From: Chrysochromulina tobinii
Taxonomy: Eukaryota; Haptophyta; Prymnesiales; Chrysochromulinaceae
Length of the DNA: 23,598 nt
Assembly (NCBI GenBank): GCA_001275005.1
Contig: JWZX01002576.1
Span: 1-23,598, forward strand
Reading direction: 5' to 3'
The notes under the pieces were generated by a model that saw only the letters and a program-made list of their open reading frames with translations, made no database searches and was not told where the DNA came from. Of this stretch, positions 8,501-20,500 are shown piece by piece. Made by a program: the position numbers and the translations under genes. Position 1 is the stretch's first letter. Each line of letters opens with the position of its first letter.

Positions 8501-11500
8501 CAGAGCTCTCATGGCGATGAGGTTGCACCCGCGTCCATCGTGGGGCTCAATGTGACGTTGACCGAGAGTGACAGAACCCCAGCGCCTGCGAACGCTCGGC
8601 TATCATCGCCTCGAAGAGTCGAGAGCCCCAAAAAGTCCTTGAGTCGCCACGCGCGATGGCTCTCGATCACATCGCCTCGCGCGAATGTCAGCACCCCCGA
8701 CGCCCCGGCGCCCATGGGAGAACCAAAGCAGACGCGCACACGCGGTCACCGGCGCGGCGCGAGCATCGATTATACGTCACTGCCAGTGCTGCGTCCCCTC
8801 ATCTTGCGCAAGAGTGACAGCTTTTGTGATATGAGGTCGAAAATTGCAATCTCGGCCCCCAGCTCGGCAGAGGGTAGGGACTACCGAGAGGTGTTCACCG
8901 ACCTGGCGACCACACAGCCAGACGGCGACGTTGGGAGTGAAGATAGCACGGTCACTCCGCCATTCAATGCTCGACCGTTCACACGGAGCCCTGGCAGTGA
9001 GCAGCGCAACAAGCGGTGGTCAGAGATGTTGCTTCGCGGTGACGAACCTTCGAGTGCTGAGAAGGACGCAGGGACGCGATCGTTGTCGTTGAGCTTCAGC
9101 GGATGGAGACGTTCTCGTCACGAGCGCAACGAGCACGAGCGTCATTCGTGCACGCCCGACGATGATCGCGATGGAGACTATCGTGATAGGGGCGGTGCCA
9201 CGGCACACCTCGTCTCTCAACGACATCGGCTCTCGCGCGTCTCGTCTGCGAACGAGTTGGGTGAGTGGGGCGAGGACACCACCGAACCAGTCTTGGCGAT
9301 GGCAGCAGCCGAGGAGAGGCAGCGTGCAGCCGAGGCGGCCCTTAAGGCAGCCAAGGAGACTGAAGAGGCCCGAGTGGCTGCGGAGGCCGAGGCCAAGGTG
9401 GCGGCGGAGCATGCGCGTTTGGAGCGCCTGTGCCTTTCAGCGGTGCTCTTGATGGGGGCGCCGCCCGAGGCGGTGCAGAACTACACGGTGCGTCTCAGAG
9501 GGTTTCAGCTTCTCCTCGCGCCCGGCCAGCTTGCTGGCTTGCTGCGCTATGGCTTTGTGGCAACCGCGCACATCAGGCAGACGCACAAGGAGGCCATCCC
9601 CGAGCCTCCCTTCGTCAAGGGGGCTCCCAATCTGGATTTGGAGATTAAGGCGGTCAGGCTGTGGATGCCGGTGGACCAGAGTGCGCTGGCTGAGATGCCG
9701 GTGGCTGAGATGCCAAACAGCGCTCTGACGCCCAAGAGCGCGCGCTTAGCTGGCGAGCCGCCGCCACCGATCGTTCTGTCGGCGTCCACGGACCCGAGGG
9801 AGAGCGGCTCGTCGTCGGGCGCCTCGCCTTCCTGCAGCGCCGAGTGCACGCCGCTCAACCCCCGCCGAGCGGCTTCTATGCCCGAGCATAGCAACGGGCG
9901 CGCGCATAAGTTGAAACCCTGGAAAAGCGCCGCCGCGTTGCTGAAGGAACTCGATCGATCGCCAGCCAAGCAGCAGGCGATCATGCTTGAGCTCGACGCG
10001 GGCTGCGCCGTCGTGGGCGAGGCCTCGGACGCGGTCATTGAGATCAAGCATGTGCAGACGGGGCTGCATGCATTTGAAACCGTCTCGCTGCTCTCTGCCT
10101 TGTCGCCCGGTGCGTCGAGAGGATCGCCGAATACCTCCGCCGATGAGGGCGAGGGGGGCGACGAAGAACAGAGCACTGCGGTTTGCGGGCTGCTCGTGTA
10201 CGCACACATGACGAAGGGGCTACCCCTGCTACAGCCATGCTGCATCCAGTTTTGCAAAGCTGCCAAAGATAGCTCCTCAAAGCAAAAGGGGGAGGCCTGG
10301 GAGCACGATTGTGTGGATCGAACGGCGCCCAAGGTGGTGCCAAAGTGCACAACTCAGTACCTGATTGAATGCGTTGACCCGGCTCGGTTCAATCTCGATG
10401 CATTCCACATGCGCGTGTGCAAAGAGGCGGCGGTCTCGCTTGTTCAATCCGTCACACCCGTGCAGGAGGAGCTTGCTCGTCTCAGGGAGTCCGTTGTGGC
10501 TGGAAAGACTGCCACGGCTGTCGCCAAGGGCCCACTCAAAGAGCCCATTTCGCTCAAGATACCAGCCGCCGCAAGCACAGATGCATTCTTGCCGACTTTC
10601 CTTTCTGCCGACAGCTTGCCGACTTTGCCTTCTGCGGTTTTACCGAGTTCGCCATCCGAAGGGAGCATGCGTTCGGAAGCGACTCCAAGCGTCGACCCGA
10701 GCTCGGGGGGTAACCCGTCTCCGTATGCATCCGATACAAATTTGGCCGAAAGGAACACATCCGATCCGAATTTTGCCGTGCTCTCCGAAGTCTCTACGGA
10801 CGCTCAGCCGACTCTCCTGCTTGAGGTTCCGAGCAACGGCGCGGCGGCTGCCACCGATCCTTCCTCACTACCCGTCTCGCGCGCGCTGAGTGACGGCGCA
10901 CTCTCGAGCTCGGATGCTTTCCTTTCGGCCAATGCCTCGGATGACAACTTGGCCGTCCTTTCGGCAAATGCCTCGGAGCATGAGAACTTGGCCATCGTTT
11001 CGGCCAATGCCTCGGATGACAACTTGGCCGTCCTATCCAGTACAGCGCAGCCCGCCGCTGCGCCCGTCGAAGAGCGTCCGCCGCCCCCGCCATCGGTGCT
11101 ACGGTGGAATCCGGAGACTCAGAAATATGAGGCGCCGAAGAGGATGCCGGTGTGGAACCCGAAGGCGAAGCAGTATGAGGCGCCCAAGGAGCGCCCGCCC
11201 GTCCTCTTCAGCTTCGGGTGCCTTGAGGTGTCTGTGCTGCTGGTCTCGTCACTGTCCCACTCGCCTACGCCCATTGCGCGGCTACACGTCCATGAGATCA
11301 TGGTGGCGGTCGAGGTGACGCCCGAGGGCGCGCAAGGGACACTCGAGCTCTCGGTACTCTGCGATCATTTCAATCGGCGCATTGCGCAGTGGGAGCCGGT
11401 CATCGAGAGCTGTGCTCCATTGCTCCAGGTCAAGCAACATAGCGTGGCCCATGAGACCAGCCTCATGAATGTGCAGCTGTCTCTGGCACAGCGGATCGAA

Positions 11501-14500
11501 GTCGTTGTGTCGGACGATGCGCTCAATGGTCTGTATGGTGCGATGTATCGCATCAAGGAGGCGATGACTGCGCCGCTGACCAGGCTGAATGCGCGCCGCA
11601 AGCGGCCCCCTTATGCTCTGCGTAATGAGACTGGCACGGAGCTGCGGTACGCAAAGGCTGGACAGAAGGTGTACGGTCCGACTGCCAAGATCCTGCCTGC
11701 AAACCACGAGGAGGACGTGTCGCTTTGGGCGACCGATCCCGTGCAGACGCGGCTGCATTGTACCTCAGTTGGGATGCTGCAGTACCATACATCGCATCCC
11801 GTCGCCGTCTCGAGCGTCGGCGCCTCGATCGTGCCACTGCAGCTCATGCCAAGCGCGTCCGCGCCTCCTGAGGGTACTCGTGGGCTACATTCTCCTCGAG
11901 TACCCAAATCTCCGAGGCGAGGTAGCGCACGCTGGTTCGTCTCGGGCGAAATCTCGCCCGAGACCAAATCTCCGACGGACGACGTCTCCAAAAGAGGCTG
12001 GGCTGGTACACGCCGACGGAATAGCTTCAGCGGATTCGGCGCTTCACAACTCGACGCGGGCTTGCATGCACAGGAGACCGTGCAAGCGCACGGCGCTTCA
12101 CCGGCCGCAGCGGGGGTTCCGCGCGCCCTCCTGAGCGCCATCCCGCAGGCCGCAGGCGAGGCAGCTACTGGTGGACTGATCGCCATCGTGGCGCGCGTCG
12201 AGCTGGTTGAGCAGGGGTCGGCGACGCTACTGCGCCTGTGCTCGCTCGTGCAAGTACACAACTCGACGCAGATGAGAATCGACATCGCAACTGTGTCGCC
12301 CGTCGGCACACGCAGCGCTCGCCGTTCGCCCAATCCTCATGAACACCCATCCTCCATCACAGCCGACCGCTCCTCCGACGCCGAGCCCTTCACGACGAGC
12401 AACCCACATATTCTGGAGGTGGGCGTGACTAGCAGCATCCCGATCACGCGGCTTGGTCACGGTTTTGTCATCCGGCCGACTGCCCCAGGCATCACCTCGG
12501 AGCCGACCGTGTGGCGTCATAACTCTTCTGTGGGAAACTCTGATGCGGAGCTTTTCGCAGGGGCCGATGCTGGGCGCACAGTCCGTGCCACGGGCGCCGT
12601 GTCGGGCGCTCATCAAGTGACGACTGATCTCGAGGTCGAGCTCGAATCTGGTCTGACGGACGCCGATGAGACTGCTCAGGAGCCGGCAGGAGCGAAGGAG
12701 CCCCTCTTCACCTGGTCCAAGGGTGGCTCGGTCCTCTGGTTCTCTCGGCTGCTCGAGGTGCAGCGTACACGCCTGCACCAGCGCATGTGGAAGAAGGTGC
12801 AGCTGCACTGTGGCCTGCCCGACTCGGAGCAGTTGCTCGTCTTCTTCTCGGCTAAGATCACGACCGTCTCGAAGCTCTCCTTCCAAGCCCTCTTCTCGTC
12901 CCAAAAGGCGAGGTACAACGCCAAGCCCTCCGAGAGCACACGGCGTGATGGCAGGAAGGTCTATGATCGTCCCCGCGCCGGCCGCCTCTACCTCACCTCG
13001 GCCAACCTGTGCTTCGTGTACAAGCGGCGCTACCAAAAGAGTCCGCTCGCGCTGCCGCTCGCAGAGGTGACCGCCCTCGAGCTGCGTGGGCGAGGCGATG
13101 CTGTCGTCAAGTGGCGCGCGGCCGGCGAAGAGCGCGAGTTAATCCTGAAGCCCAATCGGGCGCCACACCGCACCCTCCGGTCGCTTGAACGCAATCTGCG
13201 CGCGCAAGCGCCGGCGCTCATCCTTCGCTCGCGCTCGGACCAGTCCCTCATCGAGCGGTTTGGGCTCCCGGAGGGCGCGCGGCTCCTCTCCGATCATCGG
13301 TGCCGCTACCACATGGCTGGCACCGGCCTGCTGCAAGGGCGCCTCTACCTCTTCTCGACGCACATTGTCTTCGCGGGCCGCTCGTCGCTGCAGCGCCTCT
13401 TCGCGAAGTCCACGGAGCACACGTGGACGGTCGAGTTGAGAAACATCGTGCACATCGAGCGCGAGCTCGGCTTTGGAATGCTCTCGTCGACGCAGATCAC
13501 CACCGAGGACCGGGTATTCACTCTCTGGGCGTTGAGCGACAAGGCCATTCAGGTCATCGACAGCGCGAAGAAGGATCTGCTCGAGGCTCAAAAGGCGGCG
13601 CAGGCGGATGGGTCACAAGCCGCTGCAGCTCAGTACCGTGGTTATTCTGGGGACGATGACGAGGATGACCACGGGCAAGACGACGCCAAGGTCGTCTCGT
13701 CCACGACACACATTGTCCGCTGCTGGCCGCTCAGCTCCTCAACTGGCGCCGTATCGAGCGCCTCGAAGACCTCTGACCCTGGATCGATGAGCACTCACTT
13801 GTCCTCGCAGCGCACCCCGTACGTCTGCTGCGTGCGCGTGGATCGGCTGCAATGCCGAGGCTCGAGCGCCAATGCTGAGGGCGTGGCGGTGCCGAGACCC
13901 ATTGTCCTCTCGATCCACGCCCCACTCACACTCCAGAATACGCTCCCGGTGGCGGTCACGTGGTCCATCGTCGTGCTGCGTGCGGAGCTCGAGCAGGATG
14001 CTAGCGAGATGCCCCTGGCCGATGTGGCCGAGGATGACGAAAAGGACGACGAGGAGGACGACGAGCTCCACCCCACAGCACGCCGCCGCGGCTTCAGCTT
14101 TTGTATGGGGCGCCCGCGCACGATCTCGCGCCATCCGTTGAGCTCGACACGGCGCGAGTCTTCGTTGAAAGAAGAGCTGGAAGTAGGGAAGCTAGGCCCT
14201 GAAGCCATACGAAAGCAACCCTCCTTCCGACGACGGGCAACCAAGCTGCTTCGCATGGTGTCTCGGCACCCGTCGAGCTCCGACAGAGCCTCAAAGGCGG
14301 GAAAGAAGAAAGACGCTGCCGATCAGGGTATGCTTGAGGTGCGCTCCGATGTGCTCGCGCCGCTCCAGTCCACCATGGTGCATTCCGTGTCCCCGAGCAT
14401 GCAATGGCATCTGGTGCTCAAGGTCGACGGGTACGAGCCCTCGGCGCCAATCTTGCTCAACAGGGGCGCTGCAGGGCTCGACCCTGCCATGATCCTCGCT

Positions 14501-17500
14501 CGGGCTCCGGGCGATCTGAAGCGCGCCGCGGCCAACGCAGCAGCCGCTGCGGCGGCATTCGATCCCGCAATGTTCCTCGCCAAGAACGACAACGTTATCG
14601 AGCTTCGGCCGCTTGGCGGCAACTTCAACTCGTCGCGCACGCTGCGGGTGCACCTCTCCAATCGGATGAAGCCGGGCAAAGTGCGCGAGGTCGCGCTGTA
14701 TGCGCCGTACTGGCTGGTCAATAAGACCAGCCTGGCGCTGGCCTTTCGTGAGATGCGCCTCGGCACGACGATGCAAAATGCGGCGCATTCCATCCAGGGG
14801 GCTGGCACGCGGCCCGGATCCAAACCCTCGGTCGAAGCCGGTGCGGTGGCTGTGCCGCCCGCGACGGCGCCCGCCACCGAAGATTCGCTGCCCGACTTGC
14901 TTGAAGACCAAGCCGCAGAGGATGATACGAGCACCGAGCACCTCTCGACGTCGGGCGAAGGCAGCGTCAAGCAAGGTGGTAACGGAGGGCTTGCGGTTGG
15001 CGGCAGCAGCGCCATCCAGATGGCGGACGATGGCGACGGCAGCGACCGTGTGGAGGCACGTAGCATCAAGGAAGAGCTGCGCGAGCGCGTCGAAGAGCTT
15101 CGCGAGCGCGTGGTTGATCGGGTCGAAGAGCTTCGCGATCGCGTGGTGGATCGGGTCGAGGCTCGTATCGACCGCTTCCGTGACATGCAGATGCCACGCA
15201 TCCCCAAGGTTCGGCTGATGGAGCGCCTCACCGGCGTCGAGAAGACCGAAATGGCTTCGCTCACGTCAGACTCGCCCCGAGATTCTCCCCGAGATTCGCC
15301 TCGCGTCTCGTCACCTGTACCGGTGCGGCCGCTGCCCTTGCATCGCCGCAGCGGCAGCGGCGGCATCGCCGCGTTGTCCTCGCATCGCCGCAGCGGCAGC
15401 GGCGGCATCGCCGCGAATTCGCCACCACCGATACCAGGACCGTTGCCGGTGCGGCCCTCGCATCGCCGCAGCGGCAGCGCGGGCATCGCGTCCGTGGGTG
15501 CGCCAGAGGCGGTGGTGCCGGCGCTGCCGCTGGCGGCGGTGAGCGCTGAACACCTCGAGGCGCGCTCTCGGGAGATCGTCGAGATGGCCGTCGGGCCCGA
15601 GGAGAGCGCGGCTTCTTTGTTGAGCGAGCGCTCCGATTCCATCGCGAATGACGGTGGCACACGCGTCATCCGGCAGAATTCCATCGCAGGCCGCGAGAGC
15701 TCCGAAATCGGAGCCCTCGTCCATGACGCCAACGGTCCCTCCATCGACGTTGCCATCCAGCTCGCTCGCAGCTCGCTCGCGTCTGCCTCTACCCTCGAGC
15801 TGGTCGCGAGCGAGCGCGCACGCAGCGCGAGCCTGGCCTCCGTCACCGAGTCCGCCGATCTCTCCGCCGATCTCGATCTCGCGGAGGAGTCAGATCCGAG
15901 CGAGATCGAGCGAGATTCGGGCGTGCTCGTCAACAAGCAGCGGGAGAGGCTCGGAGACCTGGCCACGCCCTCCGAGAATACTGAGACTACCGAGAATACT
16001 GCACACGCCCTCCGTGTGCACTATGGCGCTGCTGCCGATGACCGCCCGATGCTCTTCTCGTTTGGCAAAGCATACAATCGGCTCTCGGTGCGCATGGATT
16101 TCACCGAGGGCCCGATTGATCGGCGCGGCGGGCTCTACCTTCCTTCGGGCCAGAAGGATCGCTCGCAATGGTCGCGCCCTTTCTCGATGGACGCGCTCGA
16201 TACGCTCCAGACCATTCGAGTGGGCGCGCACGAGCTCGCGGTCGAGATTAAACACGCGGACGCGCCCGCTGTGCACACCAAGGTCGTCACGTTTGCACCG
16301 CGGTACGTGCTGCACAATGCACTGCGCAGTCCGATCGCGTACAAGCAAGCGGGCGTGGCCGGCTCGCTCAAGATGCTGCAGCCTGGTGAGAGGACGCCCT
16401 TCCATTGGACTTCGTTCCGCGCGGAAGCGTTGCTTCAGATCGCCCTGGCCACGAGCCGCGTCACGCGCCCCTACAGCCAGCCCGCGATGGCCGCCGAGAG
16501 CGCTCACGGCGGCGCTCACGGCGGCGCTCACGGCGAGAGCGGCGCCTCCGAGCTGCCAGACAGCAGTACGGCGGGCGCTCGCGTTTCGGTCGCCAGCGAC
16601 AATTCGGACAGAGAGCTCGGTGAGATCTCGAGCAGCGCCTCATCGATCTCGGGTGCCATCTCAGGCTTCAATGGCGGCGGCGGCAGCCTCCATGGCGATG
16701 TGATCCGTATCACGGGAAGGGACAACATTGCAGGCTCGCGCCTCTCCGCCTTCTCGGGCGGCTTCCGCATTGACGAGATCGGCGAGAATATCCTGTGCTG
16801 CGGAGAGCCCGAGGTTGTCTTCGTTGACGTGTACGAGTACCAGCGCCGATCGCTCCGTATTGACAGGCTGGGCGCTGATCAAGGATTTGGAGAGTTCTCT
16901 GCGTCGGCACTGCTGCCAACCGATTACCACGGCCCGTGGGCGGACCTCGCGATGGAGAAGAAGTGGGCGGGGCTTCATCGGGTGGTGCCGCCACCCGGCT
17001 GGGTCTGGATCGACGACGGTTGGTCCATTAGCTCGAGGGAACTTCGCAAAGAGCGCGAGCTGCGTACTCCTCGTGGTGGAGAGAGCACGGCGCCACCGAC
17101 GCGATCGGCGTCGGCGCCTCGTGGGGAGAACACGGCGCCACCGACGACGCGATCGGCGTCGGCGTCGGCACCCCGTGGGGAGAGCATGGAGCCTCCGACG
17201 ACACGATCGGCGTCGGCACCGATCGCACGCGAGGAAGAGGATAAGGACTTTGGGTGGGAGTATGCCATCAATTGGAACCTGCCGTGGGGGGCGCGCAGGC
17301 CCGAGTCGCTCGTGCGACGACGGCGCTGGACACGTGCACGCAGGGCGACGCACGCGGTCGCTGAGCTGCGCGAGCGCTTTGTCATCATCGACGTGTCCAT
17401 GGAGGGTCCGACGATGCTGGTGATGCTCACAGACGGCGAGCTGCGTCCTCCGCCGTACCGATTCGATAACAAGAGCAGCGTGCAGCTCATGGTGCAGCAA

Positions 17501-20500
17501 AAGGGCGCGCCTCACTCGCGACGAGTGCTGCCGTGCTCTTCGACGCTCGACTTTGCATGGCATGCACCCGCAGGCAAGCGAGTGCTCGAGGTCACAGTCG
17601 AAGGCAAACGCTCCAAATCTGCCGTCGCCGAGGTCAACCTGGATCGCGTCGTCGAGCAGGCACAGCGCCTGCGACACGACCAAGGCCAGCTATGGCTGCA
17701 TGTGAGCCTGCGCGGCGACACGCGCACTCTGTGCATCACGGAGATCGAGCCGACAGACAAGGTCACGGGGCGTGCTGAGGGCGAGAAGGTCAAATACCAT
17801 CTGACGGCGGCCATCGAAGGCATCGGCATCTCGCTCGTGCGCTCGGGCATTGGAGAGCTCTCCTACATTCGACTGAGCGGCATCGTGCTCACCCTGAGCG
17901 CATCGGAAGAGAAGTTGGGCGCGAAGCTCTGCGTGGGCGACTTCCAAGTGGACAACCAAACTCGCGATGCTCAGCTCCCCAAGGTCATCATCCGGACAGC
18001 GCTGCTGCGCTCGCGAAACAAGGACACCGCCGCCGCCACCACGCCGCGGGCCCTGGACGCCTCCGCCGCCGCCACGCCGCGGCTCACCACGCCTCGTCCC
18101 AATGCGGCCGCCACGGATGCCGACGGTGGAAGCGCGAGCGGCGTCCAGCCTTTTCTACGCGCGCATCTCGAGGTGTCGGCGGGCCCCTCCGTAGGAAGCG
18201 CCAAGGTCTTCCCGCTCGCAAGACTCGTCCTCGATGAGATCGATGTGCAGCTCGAGGAGGCCTTCATCTCCTCGCTCGTGCAGTTCGGCGCGCAGCTGCG
18301 CTTCGAGGACACGCACGCGCAGCAGTCCGGCGCGCCCGACTCGGCGCCTGATGAGAGAGAGCTCGAGCAACCGACTGCGCAGCGACGGCTGAGCCCCACG
18401 AATCTGGCTGGCACAGGTGGCGTGGCGGGCGCAAGCGTGGGCGCGCCGCCGCAAGCTGGAGCGCCGGCGGAGGCGGCGGAGAAGGCGGTCGCCACCAAAT
18501 GGTACTTCCACCGCCTCTCGATCTTCCCGATTCGGGTGAACGTCACGTACCACACGGGTCACCACCTACTGACGGAGGTGCAAGACGGCGCTGCCGCGAC
18601 GGCCAACGTGCTGATGCAGAACATCGAGCGGATGCCCATCGTGCTCAAGGGTGTCGAACTCGTTCATCACTTTGACATGCCTCAGCGCATCGGGCAGCGC
18701 ATTGTGCACGCGTACCGCCAGTCGCTGCTTCGTCAAGTGTACAAGATCATCCTGCACATCGATGTGCTCGGAAACCCGCTGGCACTCGCCCGGGGCCTTG
18801 CCGGCACGATCGCGCCCGGCGTCAAGGACTTTTTCGCCTTGCCCGCTGAGGGCCTGATGACAGGCGATGCCAAGTTGTTCATGCGCGGGCTGAGCAAGGG
18901 TACGTGGTCGCTCACACGTTCCATGGGCGAGGGCTTCTTTATGATCCCCGCACACCTCGCCTCGAGTCTCGGGCGTGTGTCGGCGACCTTCTCGTTTGAC
19001 GAGCAATACATGCGCGACCGCGAGATGGCCAGCGCACATCACGCGGCGCCCAAGCACATTGCGGATGGCTTGTGGAGCGGCACCGGCCTCTTTGCTAAAG
19101 GGCTCGTCGGCGGCGTCATGGGAGTCGTCACCGCGCCCATCCAAGGCGCCAGAAAGGAGGGCGCCTTCGGTCTAGTCAAGGGGGTCGGCCGCGGAAGCGC
19201 GGGCCTCTTCGTCAAGCCTCTCACGGGAGCTCTCGATCTGATCAGCCGCACGATGGAAGGCGGCGCGAACACTCTCGATTGGCTCAACGAGCATCTCGAG
19301 GGCGCCGAGGCGGAGGTCCCTGACGAACTGGCCAACGAGGGCGACCAACGGATGCGCCCGCCGCGGATGATGCATGGGCCCGAGCGCGCGACGCGCACCT
19401 ACTCGCGCCATGAGGCCATTGCGCAGCGGGTGCTGCAGCGGCTGCACGACGGGTTCTACTCGACTGAGGCGTTGCAGTGCGTCGTCGCGTCGCCCAACAT
19501 GACGGAGGTGCTCGTGCTCACCGATCAGCGACTTCTCATCGCCTCGTCCACCTCGTACAGGACTTCCGAGCACCTCCCCCTCGCTCTCTGTCAAGAGGTG
19601 CGTACGCGCGCCGACGGGTGCACCGTGGAGCTCTACTTGCGCTCCAACCGGCTGCTGCGATCCAATGACATGGTTAAGAATGCCAAGCGCTCTGCCGCGC
19701 GCTGGTACGCGTCTTCGCGGGCGCCGAGCACAACTCGCCCTCCCGAGTTGTCTCGTCCGCAAGACGAGTCGTCCTCAAGCAAGCCCTCAAGCATGCCCTC
19801 AAGCATGCCCCCCCAGTCGTCCTCAAGCATGCTCCCAGAGTCGTCGTCCTCAAGCATGCCCGCCCGCTCCATGAGCAAGCTGCGCCTCTCCGCTCTCTCG
19901 GCGCCTGCCGACATCTCCCAGATCTCCCAGAGCGCCGAGATGGGCACGAATCGGCGTTCGGCCCAGAGTGCCGACGAGTCGTCTATCGCGTGGCGAGCGA
20001 ACGCGAAGGGGCAGCTCGCCGGCGTCGCGCGCGGGCAGCTGGCGCCCACGTGCACTGTCCACGTGATCATCTGCCCCAACGTGGAGACCTGCCGGCACCT
20101 CGTGTCGGCCCTGCTCCTCTCCCTGACGCCGGCGGCGCCCGGGACGGCGCCTTGGGCGGGTGAACCGAGCGCCCTGCCGAAGCTGCCCGACGACGCCGAC
20201 GCGCTGCGTTCCTATCCGAGTCGGCGCACGAGCTCGGTTCTCAGTCTGCACACGTTCGAGGTGGCGGAGGGCTCGGGGTTTGCACGCACGTCGGTCGCGG
20301 GCCGGGCCGATCTCGACCGATCTCGACCGATCTCGGCCGATCTCGACAAGGGCTACGGCGTAGTCGGCTTCCTCGACACGACGGACGAGTACATCGGCGC
20401 GCCCGCACCGGCACCGGCATCCTGTTTGGGCGGCCGCGGTCGTGAGGGCAGCTTCGCGAGCGGGGTCGGCCTCGGGGAAGGCGCGAGCGGACCTATCGGT

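Noticed and set aside
12550-12575. ELFAGAD as an alternative FFAT motif in VPS13
   Set aside because: Only the first position and one aromatic match the consensus; the Asp-Ala core is absent.
14323-15966. A 547-codon open frame on the minus strand inside the VPS13 gene, plus other long antisense frames
   Set aside because: They are Ser/Arg-rich mirror translations of GC-rich, repeat-laden coding sequence. None shows a domain, and the sense strand carries clear VPS13 domains throughout.
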